Positions 11,701 to 24,381 of a DNA stretch of 64,000 nucleotides are shown piece by piece (position 1 is the first letter of the stretch; the number at the start of each line of letters is the position of its first letter). Under the pieces are notes generated by a model, which saw only the letters and a program-made list of their open reading frames with translations, was not told where the DNA came from and ran no database searches. Position numbers and translations under genes: made by a program. This DNA is from Diprion similis (taxonomy: Eukaryota > Arthropoda > Insecta > Hymenoptera > Diprionidae), in contig NC_060114.1 of assembly GCF_021155765.1 (NCBI RefSeq), positions 13,091,501-13,155,500 on the forward strand, in the 5' to 3' direction.

Positions 11701-13420
11701 AAAACAAACCATTCGAATTAAGGCTAGACTATATTCACAGAATTTCCGCACTTATCCGAAGTTGATTATTATCTCAATACTCATACAATTCGGTATTTAA
11801 TCCGTGATAGAGGATTGATTCAATTTACTATTTTACTTTTCTTTCTAAAATAACATTCGATTAATTGCCTCCTGACGTTTTAATTGGCACGAAATTTGAG
11901 GGTCCAAATATCATAATAATCACTGCGATATCAACACACGTATATACATATAATCTATTTACATAAAAAAACAACGAATAAAAAACAAGAAACAAGATTT
12001 AAAAAATAAATTTTCAACTCAACCGCGGCTGAAATAATTCGTCTGCAGCCGTCAATTGATGGAATGATTGAATTAAAGTATGTAGGTCCCCTTAACTCGC
12101 TATTGATATTCCTTTTATACAGTAGAGTTCAATATGTACACATCATAGCGTCTTTGGCGAGTAGGAATTCAAGGGGAATGGAATTGAATATCATTGACAA
12201 CAACAGCGATAACAGTTAGTAATTCCGATACATAATTACAGTCGCAACACGCTCTCTCGACCTATTCGATTAGGAATATAATTGCACGCTCTTATCACAA
12301 TATAATGGTAATGATGTGGTGTGCATAATTATTTTGACACATACGTAAGTATACTCCTGATCCTTATATTTGTTGTTGAGCTTAAAATTTTTATATTTAA
12401 CTTCTTCATCACGCATCTCGAACAATACTCATATATATTTTACATAATTTATCGTAGTTCTTGAATCATGATTACTTCTGTAATTTTTTATTAAAAAAAT
12501 TCTCGTTATAAACCATAACAACAACAATGGCAATAACAACTCACGGGCAATGCCCGAAAAATCTTATTTGTATTTTGTGGTATAATGATATAATATAAAA
12601 TTTTATAATTTTGTGCAGACTGGAACTTTTATTATTATTTTAATTGTTATTATTGTTATGTTTTTGCATCTCTGTTATTATTATATTTTTAACAAGTATG
12701 ACACTCGATTGAAACGTCATACAAAATTTTTCTTTTCTCCGAGTACCTCAACACTTATTATAAATGCAGTTTATTGTTCTCTGTTGATTATACGTTTTCA
12801 TTGACCTGTGTAGGTAAAACGTTGCAAATTGTCAAACCAAGTTCATTTAAATAAGTACCACAGTATTAATCTATGCATAATATCTAATCAGGTCTACTGG
12901 AAATTTTCCCGAATACACGAGGACGCGATTTTGTATTATACTAGAATCAATAATATATTTCTTGTCTGAAACATTAGTTGAAATTTCGCGATTCACTAAA
13001 TATATACATAATAATTAGCATCTTGGAAGTCGGACCATACCGCGCAATATGTATTATAGCTTCAGAAGTGCAGGAACGACAAAGTGATTGCCATATATTT
13101 CATTTGAAAAAAAAATAGAAATTAAATAATTAAATAACGTTATCTACATCATAATAAAAAAAAATTTACTTACAGCAATTACAATATGCGAATGCAACTG
13201 CTTCGGCAGAGTAAAATACTTTCACCCGTACCATATATAATTACCTCTAATATTTAAACAAGACATAACAAGAATAGCGCAAGTGGTAAATGTGGCCCCT
13301 TGAAAAACTCAAAACAATGATAATATAATAACTAGTGGTAATGAGCTTTGAGGAATCAATGACCCTTGCGAGATAAATTTGTCTAAAACCTGAGCTAATT
13401 CGATTACAGAATTTTTGTAA
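8749..13420. other. Convergent 3' flanks of ANKRD54 and sphingosine kinase
   Basis: About 4.7 kb of very AT-rich DNA lies between two convergent stop codons. It must contain both 3' UTRs. Candidate plus-strand signals for ANKRD54 are ATTAAA at 8931-8936 and AATAAA at 9994-9999. Homopolymer runs are frequent (for example around 10740-10760). I see no coding exon, RNA gene or clear transposon here. Confidence 0.5.
12780..12785 (-). terminator. Candidate polyadenylation signal for sphingosine kinase
   Basis: TTTATT on the plus strand reads AATAAA on minus, about 640 bp downstream of the sphingosine kinase stop. Many similar hexamers occur in this AT-rich flank, so the choice is weak. Confidence 0.25.
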
Positions 13421-16400
13421 TCAAGTGCTCATAACGTTCGCTAAGGATGGAAATACTTCGGCTTGAAGCGGTCCATAATCTACGGCCTCCCCATCGACCG
13501 TCAAGTAGCCGACCATACCTTCGGCTGGTTCTATTCGGAATGCTTTTACAGGAATCATTTCAACCCCAGGGCAGTTGAGGTGGGAACCGTTGCTTAGACC
13601 TAATAGAAACTGTAATAAAACGAGATGATTAGTGTGAAAAGACAAAAACTTGGAAAGACAAAAAGAGACGGATTGAGACTTTGCAGATTTCTTTAGTGAT
13701 CTGATTCGGGTTCAATTTTAGAAATCTGTCAAGAAATTAACGATTGAATTGCATTTCAGAAGCGACACGACCATTTCAAGGCCTTTCGTCGGATCTATCG
13801 CTTAAAGACAAACAAACAGAATAAAAGATAATTAGTAAAATGCACAGATAAGGAAAAGGAATAGTATAATACCTGCAGAAGATGTGCCCTGGTGATACCC
13901 GCTCTAATAATAAGCAGCCAAATTACACCATCAGCCAATTTAGCACGAGGCGCAAAGAGGAAATCCTGTCCAAGATGCGTCTGATAGGAGGCATGGACCA
14001 TTATAAAATCACCTAAGAGAAAAGAAGGTACTATCAAACATTAGTGGAACTAAGTGTTCTACAACTGCGTTTGTTCTCACTGCTTAGTTTAATCTCCACT
14101 GACTCATCCCACGTTTATTGAACTCTGAATTGACATCAATTTAAATCAATAATAATTAGTCAACACAGTATCGCATGTCGATGCAAACCTTCGACTTGAG
14201 TCCACGTTGGAGGAAGCGCTGCAGTCAATGCTGGCAACGTGGATGCTGGGCCATACATAATTCGATTCTCACTTTCACCCCTACCTGAAAAGACAGAAAA
14301 AAACAGGGCATGTTTGGTTATTTGATTTTGTAAACAGACCGCAAAGAACGTCATAAGAACGTTGGATATTGACAGTACCGTACTTGTTGTTTTATCTGGA
14401 TGATTTTACCTAGGAATATCATCTTCGATAAAAATGCAATTCATCTTTTATCTTAAAGATTTAATGTGAGTGAAGTTTATCCTCATCAAGATAAATTTTC
14501 TGTTTGTCTCCACCTTTTTCTACGCTATATAAGGATAACACACTTTACTGGAACACAGGCAACGCCACTAGTGGTCAAGAACCAGACATAATTTCACGAA
14601 AATAAATAATCCAATAAAAATGTCTGGAAGAACCTTTTCGCAAGAATATTTTTTACGGGAGAAAAAAAAAATATCTTATTGTTTGATCTAACTTTTGCTT
14701 GATCTCGTAAAATTTTGGTTGTGTAAAAAAAAAAAAAAAAAAAAAACCTACACTATCTATAGTTGATCGGGCATCAAATTTTCCAGCGCCTCGATAACAA
14801 AAAATTATTCGCGGCAACAACGTATTTTTTTCGTCACCCGCGAAGAAATATTTCGTCGGATCAACAGTTTTTTTTTTTTTTTTTTTTTTTTTTTCCCCAG
14901 CGTATTAGGAATCTCTCGTTTTTACAATTTTATCTTTGATTACCTACAAATGAAAATGAGAACGATGTTATCTTTTAAAGTGATAATTGTAAGAAAAATA
15001 ATGTTAAATTTTATCTAGATGAATTTTTATACGAACAATCTTATCTCCGTCTAAATGACATTAATACTCATCATTTTGTAAAACGCGATGTAATACCTAG
15101 TTCGGCGCTTTGCGATTCAGAGAAACTTTGATAACTGGAGAGACCTCCAGTACTGTAGTATGTAGACTTTTTCGAAGTAACCGAGTAGAAGCTGTCGAGC
15201 CTCCTTCTGTGATTTTCAGTTTCCAGAGCGAGGCTCTCGGTCATAACTTCGTCGACATTGGCGTCCAAACCGTTTATCCTCTCCTGAGTATCGGCCATCT
15301 GATCACCGTCGATCGCGTCGTGGTAACTCCTGGATTCGCAGATAGTCGAGTACCTGAATTCGATGTCAAGCATAGTTTAGATTCTCCTTTTCTTTCGAAT
15401 TGATTCTAAATGCGAATAATGCAAAGTGACATGTCGACTACATGTAAATATTTCAATTACGATTACCGGTCTAGTTGATCCCCGTAGCTTTTTGAATGAG
15501 AAATCGTGCCGATGTCGGGTTGCCGATCCTTCTGGAATCCGTTGCCGGTAGTGCCGTTCTCTTTTAGAATCGGTTTGTCGTACGGCAGATAAGACACTTT
15601 GCCTTTGTACGTTCTGAGCCCGATTATTCGTGCCAGGCTCCAAATGGTAAACCTTTGACCACCGATAGCACGAAGTTTTTCGCTCTCGATGTCAATGTCG
15701 GACATCAAACCCCAGCCGACGGAGAGGAACGAGAACATTATCTGAAATGATAGGACGTTAATAATTTGATTTTTGTTACTCTTGTTTGTTTGTTTCTTTT
15801 TCTTTGATTTATTCGTACATTGATACACTAATTATAGAATATAATCACCTGATTCCTCGTCTCCACTCGCACCAAGTCCATAGGTGTTTTTTTACACTTA
15901 ACGACTGATAGAGTGCTGATAAGCATTGGATTCAGGTCAAACGGCTCTCTGAAAAATAATCGGGAAATAGGAACTGTTGCGAGATTATTTATAGTATTGT
16001 CGATATTATTCTTCGCTTAACACGCTTATAGCGGAAACAAAACATTATAGAAAAGAAATTATTAGAAAAAAAAATCTTTCTAGTGAATCAAGAATCAAGA
16101 ATTGAAAAAGTATTGAATTGAAGAAATTCTATAAAAAATAATGTAAACATCCCGATTTAGGATGAATCAAAACCGAATTACTGATATCATTGTAATCCTC
16201 TGAAAGATGTAAATGGCAACATTAACGAAAATATAAATCGTTCACTAACTGTGTAGCATGTGCGATGGACTTGGCGAGGCCATTTCCGGATCCGCAAGGG
16301 ATGATGCCGAGAGGTAACTGCTTCACGGCTTTCTCCCAGTCCGGCCTTTCGAAGAGTCCATTGACGACTTCGAAAATGATACCATCGCCACCGACCATCA

Positions 16401-19400
16401 GCAAGCCACTCCATTGGTAGATATCCTTCGACCTGACAAAGTCCCTGGCGTAATTTGGGTACTTCGTGATATGGATGTCGTACGATCTCTCGGCCTCCGA
16501 CAAAATCGGATGAACTCTCCGTTGGAACGTTTCTCTCGCCCTGCCTGGTCCCGATTTCGGATTCAGTAGCACCAACAGCTTTCGGTCTTCTCCTGGGCAC
16601 GCTTGAGAATGAGAAGAAAGAATAGAAGCTATGTTAAAAAGAAAAATATATCAAATTTTCAAATTACTATCTCCAAATAAAGTTGAAATATTTTTTTATT
16701 CAGTGCAATCAATTGATAAGTATTGGATATTAATTGTTAATTGTAAACCATAAAACAATTTTTATAATATAAACATAATGAAACAAAGTCTCTGTCAGTT
16801 AAATCTTTAGGTTTTGGATTAGATTCGAATAAACTAAAACATTCTCAACAATCAAAACTATTTTTTTTATACAGCAATTATTTTTTCATCAACCTTGGCA
16901 ATTTCCCCCAAAAAATTAAAAATTTGGAAATATTCCGCAGAACGTGTATTACTCAATAGTTATTCGATTTATTCTGCACAGCGATATATTTTCTACAAGA
17001 ATCTTTGATGGAAAAAATAATCGGTAATTCTTAATATCCTCCAGCACACCTTTATTGTTTAGAAATACGTAGTGTCGAATGCCACATCACGGCCGCACGT
17101 GTGCATTGTTCATAAATTACAAGATTAGCATGTAGAGAATGAGCGGTGCATAATTATTCTCAAGGTCGTTGTGTGCATTTCAAATTTCTATTCAAATACT
17201 TAAAAATCGGTATTTTTGAATTATCAAGTAATTTTCTTGTAGTGGTAGTCAGACAGGATGCAAGGTGGATCGTAAATTTTAACAATAAATTTTTGTGCAG
17301 CGAACGCAGCAGCGTAATAATAATAACAACAACAATAATACTAATAATAACAACAACAAATCGGTCAACTTCCAGAAGTCAGATTTGAGTCGATAAATGT
17401 CAAGTGCGATAACATTTTATGCTCTGCAATACAGGCATGATAACGAATTATGCTCGCATTAAATTTGTGCAGTTGTTTTAACGACGTACGATAAATTACA
17501 ATGGAAAAGAAAAAAGGCTGTGTTTGAAAAACGACTCAAAGTCGGCCTATCGGTTTGTCGATTTGACGGAGATCGAACGAGGCGCCAGCTGGCGGTGGCG
17601 TCCTGAAACATAACGACCGTTACAATTTCGAGCGTAAGCAGCGATTAATCGGAAGTTCCGTTTCAAAATCACAGTCACGTTTAAAATTAATGTTATTTCC
17701 GGCCGTATGTTCATGATTTATTTCCAATGAATTCGATCATGGTGGATCAGAGAAAAATGTGGGCAATATACATGGGTATTCCGTGCCAAATAAACCTGCT
17801 GCGAGAGTTGACATTTTTGATTTAGGCAACCCATTCATGAGATATGAATTTTCCAAAATTTGAATATATTTTTTCAAATGCTTATAAATTTTTGAAGTAT
17901 CAAGCAATTTGAATATTTTTTTTCCTCAAATTGTGTGTTTTTTTAGTGTACAATTTGAAAATACAATGGAAAATAATGGAGATTTCAAGCTTGAAGTTAG
18001 AAAAAACTAGAGTTTTCTAAACATTTTGATATATTTTTGCATTTCATTTTCGAAAGGTATATATATTAAAAAGCGAACAATTTCAGGAAAAAAAACATTC
18101 AAATTAAGGACGTTGTCAAAAAGTTATAAGCATACGACAAATAGATTAAACAAATTTTTGAAAATTCATATCTCCTGAACGATTTCAGTTTTCAGTTTTC
18201 AGGCCCAGCGTAATTTTGCAAATATGAGTCGTAGGTGACCACGCGAGGATTATGCTTTCCACTTGAGGCGAAAAGATCGTTGCCTCTTTGTTGGACGCGA
18301 TTCTTTATACATAACAAGAGGAGTATATTACACGTTTTTTCATAAAGCACAAAATTGAGGTTAGGGTTGCGTAATATCACATTTGTTCGCGCCAGCGCAT
18401 GCGCGCAGTACCAAAAAAGCCACTTTTAAATCCTACTTCGCGCATGCGCATTTGCAATACACTGCATGTGGTCACGGATTCTGGGACGACTAATTTTTTG
18501 GAGAAGTCTGTTACGTTGGTAATACAGATTAAGTGGGCGGAATCTGCATTGCCAACGTAACAGACTTAATAGTCTAAGAAATTAGCCGTGTCAGAATCTG
18601 TGATCACATGTGTACATCAGTTAACTATGCAAACGAATTATGACGCACGGATCAACTAATTGACATGCGAGAAGATGTTGCATATCGGTTTACGTTTCTA
18701 TCTTTGATCTTATCGTCAGAAGAGACGACTCGCAAGGTAAGATAAGCGTAAACACTTATTATTTCAGCCTTAAAGTACGACGTTATATTTCAGCAGTACG
18801 TGCAAAGACGATATATATATATATATGTGCAAACGTAAGCAAAACTTTGCACGCTTGGTGAGATAATCGTTTTGTTTTCATTCGACTGATTATGTCTATA
18901 GATGATGAATGCTGCGAAAAGAACGTGAGGAAAGAGAAAACACAATTTTCTTGTCATTATTACCGTCATTTCGTATTTTCATTTACGTCGCTGAATTTTA
19001 ACCTTAAAATACATAAGCTTTGATAAACGAAAAACATCCAATATGAATAGAAGTTGAAGTACAAGAAGAAGAAAAAATTGACGTATATTGACGCGAAGTT
19101 TGTTTCAACGACGTTCGAGTTTTCGAACTTGTATTATACAAATCTTAAGTTTTTTTTATTACTTTAAACAGTTTCTTTGTAGAACGGTAAATAAGTATAC
19201 TGTACATTATATAATATGAAATAAATCAGCGTTCACCTTGAAAATGAACAATAAATAACGATAACGAAAACAAAAAATATGCGCGTCGTTCAACAAAATC
19301 GACTGTTTGCGAAATAAAAGAAAACATACCGTGTGTGGTTATACCTACGTAAGAGCAATTAGTTACAAATAAACCTTGTATAATTGAGTGCTTACCTGCC

Positions 19401-22400
19401 TACCTAATAACATTGCATGTGTACACATGTGTGACTAAAGTGTATATACGAGGAAATAAATTTACATAAAAAAAGTGGAGGTAAGTAGGTAAACCGAGAA
19501 AATGACAATGAAATGATACGTATATTTAATTGCGAAAGAATTGCGTCATCAATCACTCCTACACGACGGGTACGTAAATACATTATTCCTAATTTGTCAA
19601 TTAGTCATTGAAGACGTGTTGTTTGGTTGTATTGTATCCATGAAACAATACTTAGGTGGCCAAGGTTACGTCAAGGAATTGACGTATCGCTTATGATGCG
19701 AATTGTCAAACTCTGCAGCCTCCGGATTATACGAAGTCGCGTTTTTCCAGGTCGAATTGGCGTGGAATGCCCCATATATATATATATGGCATTATATGTA
19801 GAATCTTGCAATTTTAAAAAGAAATTCAATTTAATAGACTAAAATAGAAAGAAAAAGAAACAAGAAGAATAATTAATAACTTCCATACTCAAATATGAAC
19901 GTAGATTTTTCTAGAAAGAGAATTAAGAAGATTGTGGCAAAACGAAAATAGGAAAAAATTATAACCTGATCGTTGGACTTTCACCGTCTGGTTTTACAAT
20001 TCTAACACTTTTTCTCTCTCGAGCCATAAAAACAAATTTACATGAGCGTGTTTCGTATCCACATCATCGTTAACAGGAAGAGTTTGTTGTAAACATTTTC
20101 AAAATACATTATCGCGTCTTTGATTGTGAACACATAATTTTGACATATTTAGAAATGATTTATTCCTTCGATTTTCAAAATTTTTTTCAATCGAATTGTT
20201 TGTAACAACAATAATCTACATTACATCGGAATAATTAATCTCGAGTATTGAAGACCTATTATTATCCTATCAGAAACAAGAAAAAAAACCGCGAAGAAAT
20301 ATGTTGAAAAGTTCTCTAAATATACAAAAAATTGGATCGATATAAAATATGTGGTAAGAATACTTATTACTGACTGACTGAAAGGGTTGAACAACTTTGG
20401 ACACTGAAGATTGTTTTCTAATAACGTGTAAAGTAGATCTTTACAAAACTTCTTAATCTCAAATCATCCAATTAGTTACAAACAAAAATAATCTACAATA
20501 TTTTTTTTCAGTATAATTGATCATTTTTCTAAATTTTTATGTCTCAAACTGTTTTGCATCATGACTATAGTGCACATGCGACATAATTGCACTGACGATG
20601 TTTAATTGTAGACAATTGTGCAGCACTGCACCTCGTGGCTAATAGATTAGTGCACCTGAATGCACGACGTAGAAACTTGAGGCTATTGTATAATAAACAT
20701 GCAGCAGCTGCAACACGGAAAATGCATAGAGCATTGTTCAAACTCGCATTCACTCACCTCGGTAGGTACTTTGTGTCTAACACAGTTTCGTAGATGCGAA
20801 AGTTTGAGCAACTCTTTGGTCTGCTGCAGAAATCTAACATCATTCATATTTCTGTTGGAATATTCATAAATATTTAAAACGCAACGATTTAAAAAACAAA
20901 TAACAATAATTAAAAATTTTTTGCCAACAAGTTTTCTTCTATTATAAATGTCCATATTCCGAACAGGGATTTTCTCAGGCCTTTCTGTATTCTACGTTTC
21001 CAACTTTTTGCCACAAGAGTTAAAAAGCCAAGAAAAAAGAAAAAAAAAAGAAAAGAAAACTGAACACAGTTACACGATCGCAATAAATTAAATTCACTTC
21101 AGTTTGGAGAATGATAGAGTTTGTTTACGTAGCAAACAAGTTTGCAATCATCATTAAGGCGTTGTATTTATAATTTTCTTTAAAAATATGTGTGTACAGT
21201 TGCGTTCAGAGATTAATTTCGTATACCCACAACAAGTAGATGTGAAAAATTTCATAACGGGGGTTTGCAAACCCCTTTCACTTCTGTAGTTGTTATTAAA
21301 CGATCGAGAACAACCATAGAGTACTCACAAGGATTTATATGCTGTACACGTACGGCCCTGATGTCAAGGTAAAAAGCGTTCGCAACATTACGATTTACTG
21401 TGTGTGCGAGGCGTGGTTGAGTGTGAAAATTTTGCACGGTGTTAACGGAAAAAAAAACGAAAACATTCGAAGAAAAAAAATTTTTAACGAAATTTATGTG
21501 GATAAAAATAGATTTTTTTATTTTATTTTTTTTTATCAGAAACATCTTTACAGGAGGAAAACATTGTTTGACAATGACAAAAAGACAAAGTCTAAAAAGA
21601 TGAAATGAAAAATGTTTTATTATATATGTATAATTTACAAAGTATGTAATAATATTCAACACACTTTTAGATCGAGATTTGGTAAAATCGATCTTCTTTC
21701 AGATCATCAAGAATTTAATACACATAATGTTGAAGTCTGGTTAGATAAGGAGAAAATGTGGTTCGTATATTATATATCGTTTTCTCGAGAGGCAGGAGGC
21801 CTCATAATTAGTGAGATTAGAATTTCAACTTCCGGAGCCTAACGTGGCTCATCGTCAGAGTAATAATTTACCACAATTTTTTCTCACTCCGTTCGTTAAT
21901 ATCTGTTAAAGAATTTTAGTGTTGTAATTTAAAATTCAGATTTTTCACTTTCATTACAACTCTTTTTTTTGTAATATTAAATTCGATCATTTTATACACG
22001 AAAAGTGATTTAGTATATTATAGATTTTTTTTATTTTATTTATTTCTCTTCATTTGAGGATATTTCGATCGTTTCATTTGGAGTTTTTGAAATAATAGAA
22101 TTTTACAAATTTTATGAAAATTCAAGGTGAGCTAATTAATTTGCAAAGCAATGTAGATTTCTCCAAATACTTCTGTATAAACATCTGATATAATCCATCT
22201 GTAATTGGATGACACGAATTTTGGCAAACGCGTTCAAGAAACAAATCCTGATAATACCTAAGAAGAATATTCTTTGCATAATTCAGTCACAGTTTCATAG
22301 ATTTATATGAAAATCGGTTTGGGTGTAAAGATGGTAAAAATTTCGTTCAATTTCCTCATTTATTATTTCATTTCAATTTTTCAATTCCCATGACCGCCAT

Positions 22401-24345
22401 TACGTGGCAAGAATTTGTCAAAAAAAATTGCTTCGCAAAATTTCTAAGAAAAAGTAAACACGCCCAGTTTGCAAATTTTCTGTAACACACAAAGAATATA
22501 AATTATTCGTTATCTAATACAAAGAAATTTATTTCCTCCTCTTACCAACCTGAGTTGTAATTTTTCCTCTACGAGATTAATGAATTCATTTCAGTAGTAT
22601 AACACACTACTAGGTGTACATAAAATGTCCTGTAAATACCAGCCAAAGACAGAGTGTAAATATTCAGTCGAACAAAAAAAAAAAAAAAAAAAATGAGGGA
22701 GTAAAGAAAAATGTTGACAATAAGAAAAATAATAATTATAGTAATAATAGTTGTATGTGGTTAAAAATTACGTAGAAATATCCGGCTTACAAAACCATTA
22801 ATTCCACAATCACGCGATGCATGCGACATAATATCTTTACTCATGTCCGTACACATTCAGAGTGAATTGCTATAACGACCGAATGGCTTATTGCGCATGC
22901 GCTGAAATTCGAGAACAAGATCATTTGTTTTGTCAAGGTGACCAACATTTTTCAGGTCACATACATCGCGGCGACCTGTCATCTGTATTTATGAATGTTG
23001 GTCACCCTGACAAAACAACTGCTATTGCTCTCGAATTTCAGCGCATGCGCAATAAGCCATTCGGTCTCGTTATCAATTAACTCTCTGTACGAATGTCTGT
23101 AACTCTACACCATATTTCTTTGGTAAGATTTTTCTCAATTTTGTAAATAAAAAAAAAAATAAATAAAAAAAAAAAGTCATAAAAATCAGGTAAATAAATA
23201 TGTATCCAAAATATGGATAATGTGAAGAGTTTTTTTTTTGTTTTTGTTTTTGTTTTTTTGTCATGATAATGACGATAATCGTTTTTCTTGCGATCTTCCG
23301 CAACGTCGTCAAAATAAGGATCTAAATCGTTGAATCATCTATAGAAAAACAAAACCGACAATGAATTATTCATGAATTATAACTGATCTTAAGACTTACT
23401 GTTCGGATACGTCACACTTGTAGAGATATTGAGTACTTACGTATGTACATCCATACAACTATAAGAAGCGTAAGTCACGAATCATACCGCGATTTGTTTT
23501 AAATTTGTTTCCAACCACGCGTTTGATTCGATTTATTCCAAAGATTGGAAACAAAAAATACTGTATAATGTATAACATCGATAATAGCTGAACGTTGATG
23601 TTAGAATGTTGAAATAACAGACACGCGGTTATGATTATTGCTAAAAACATGCATGTGTGAAACATGAATTGAAAGGCTTTGATCCTATCGCAGGTAAATC
23701 AGGTGTGACAATGAATAAAATAATTATTTGTCATCCGATTACACGGTGTGAAAATATCGAGATTATTATGATATGCGTAAGAAAAACGTTCGATTTCTTG
23801 TGAAATTTACCGACTAATTGCGGTGATTTTCAATTATAAATTTCAAACATTTAGGCCTGGAACGACGTGGGTTTACGGATCTGTACCTCAGTACGTAGAC
23901 GTAATTATGACGAAAAAGTTGTTTTTCTTTTATCATTCGATATAAATTTTTCATAAATTTCGCATCTTTCGCGTCATCGAGGACAAAATTTGCAAGGCGG
24001 ACTCGAGACCAGTTTCTCATTGAAATTTTTATTCACGCGACAGACGGAATGAATCATATTTGCGGTTCAATGATCTTTTTTTAAGTTGGTTTATTTAATT
24101 TTTTTTTATCCTATTATATAATAGCCGTAACAAAGTTTATTATTACATTTAGCGAAATCGAAAACAGATTTTATTATACAAGAAACTAGTTCCAAGCTAT
24201 TGAATTACAGAAAAAAGAAAAATAATTTATTATACATAAGGATAATAAAGAGAAAGAGAAAGTAGGATTGAACGATTTTGCATGATTGTATGTATCAATC
24301 AATCAATCAATCAATCAATTCTTTCCTTGCGTTAGGCGCAGATAT

Positions 24346-24381
<36 letters not shown>

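Noticed and set aside
14868-14900. T27 followed by CCCCAG, resembling a strong 3' splice site on plus
   Set aside because: The gene here is on the minus strand and no plus-strand coding sequence follows.
16187-16600. 137-codon minus-strand frame beginning MPRRRPKAVG
   Set aside because: Alternate frame of sphingosine kinase exon 2; the other frame carries the kinase motifs and splices correctly.
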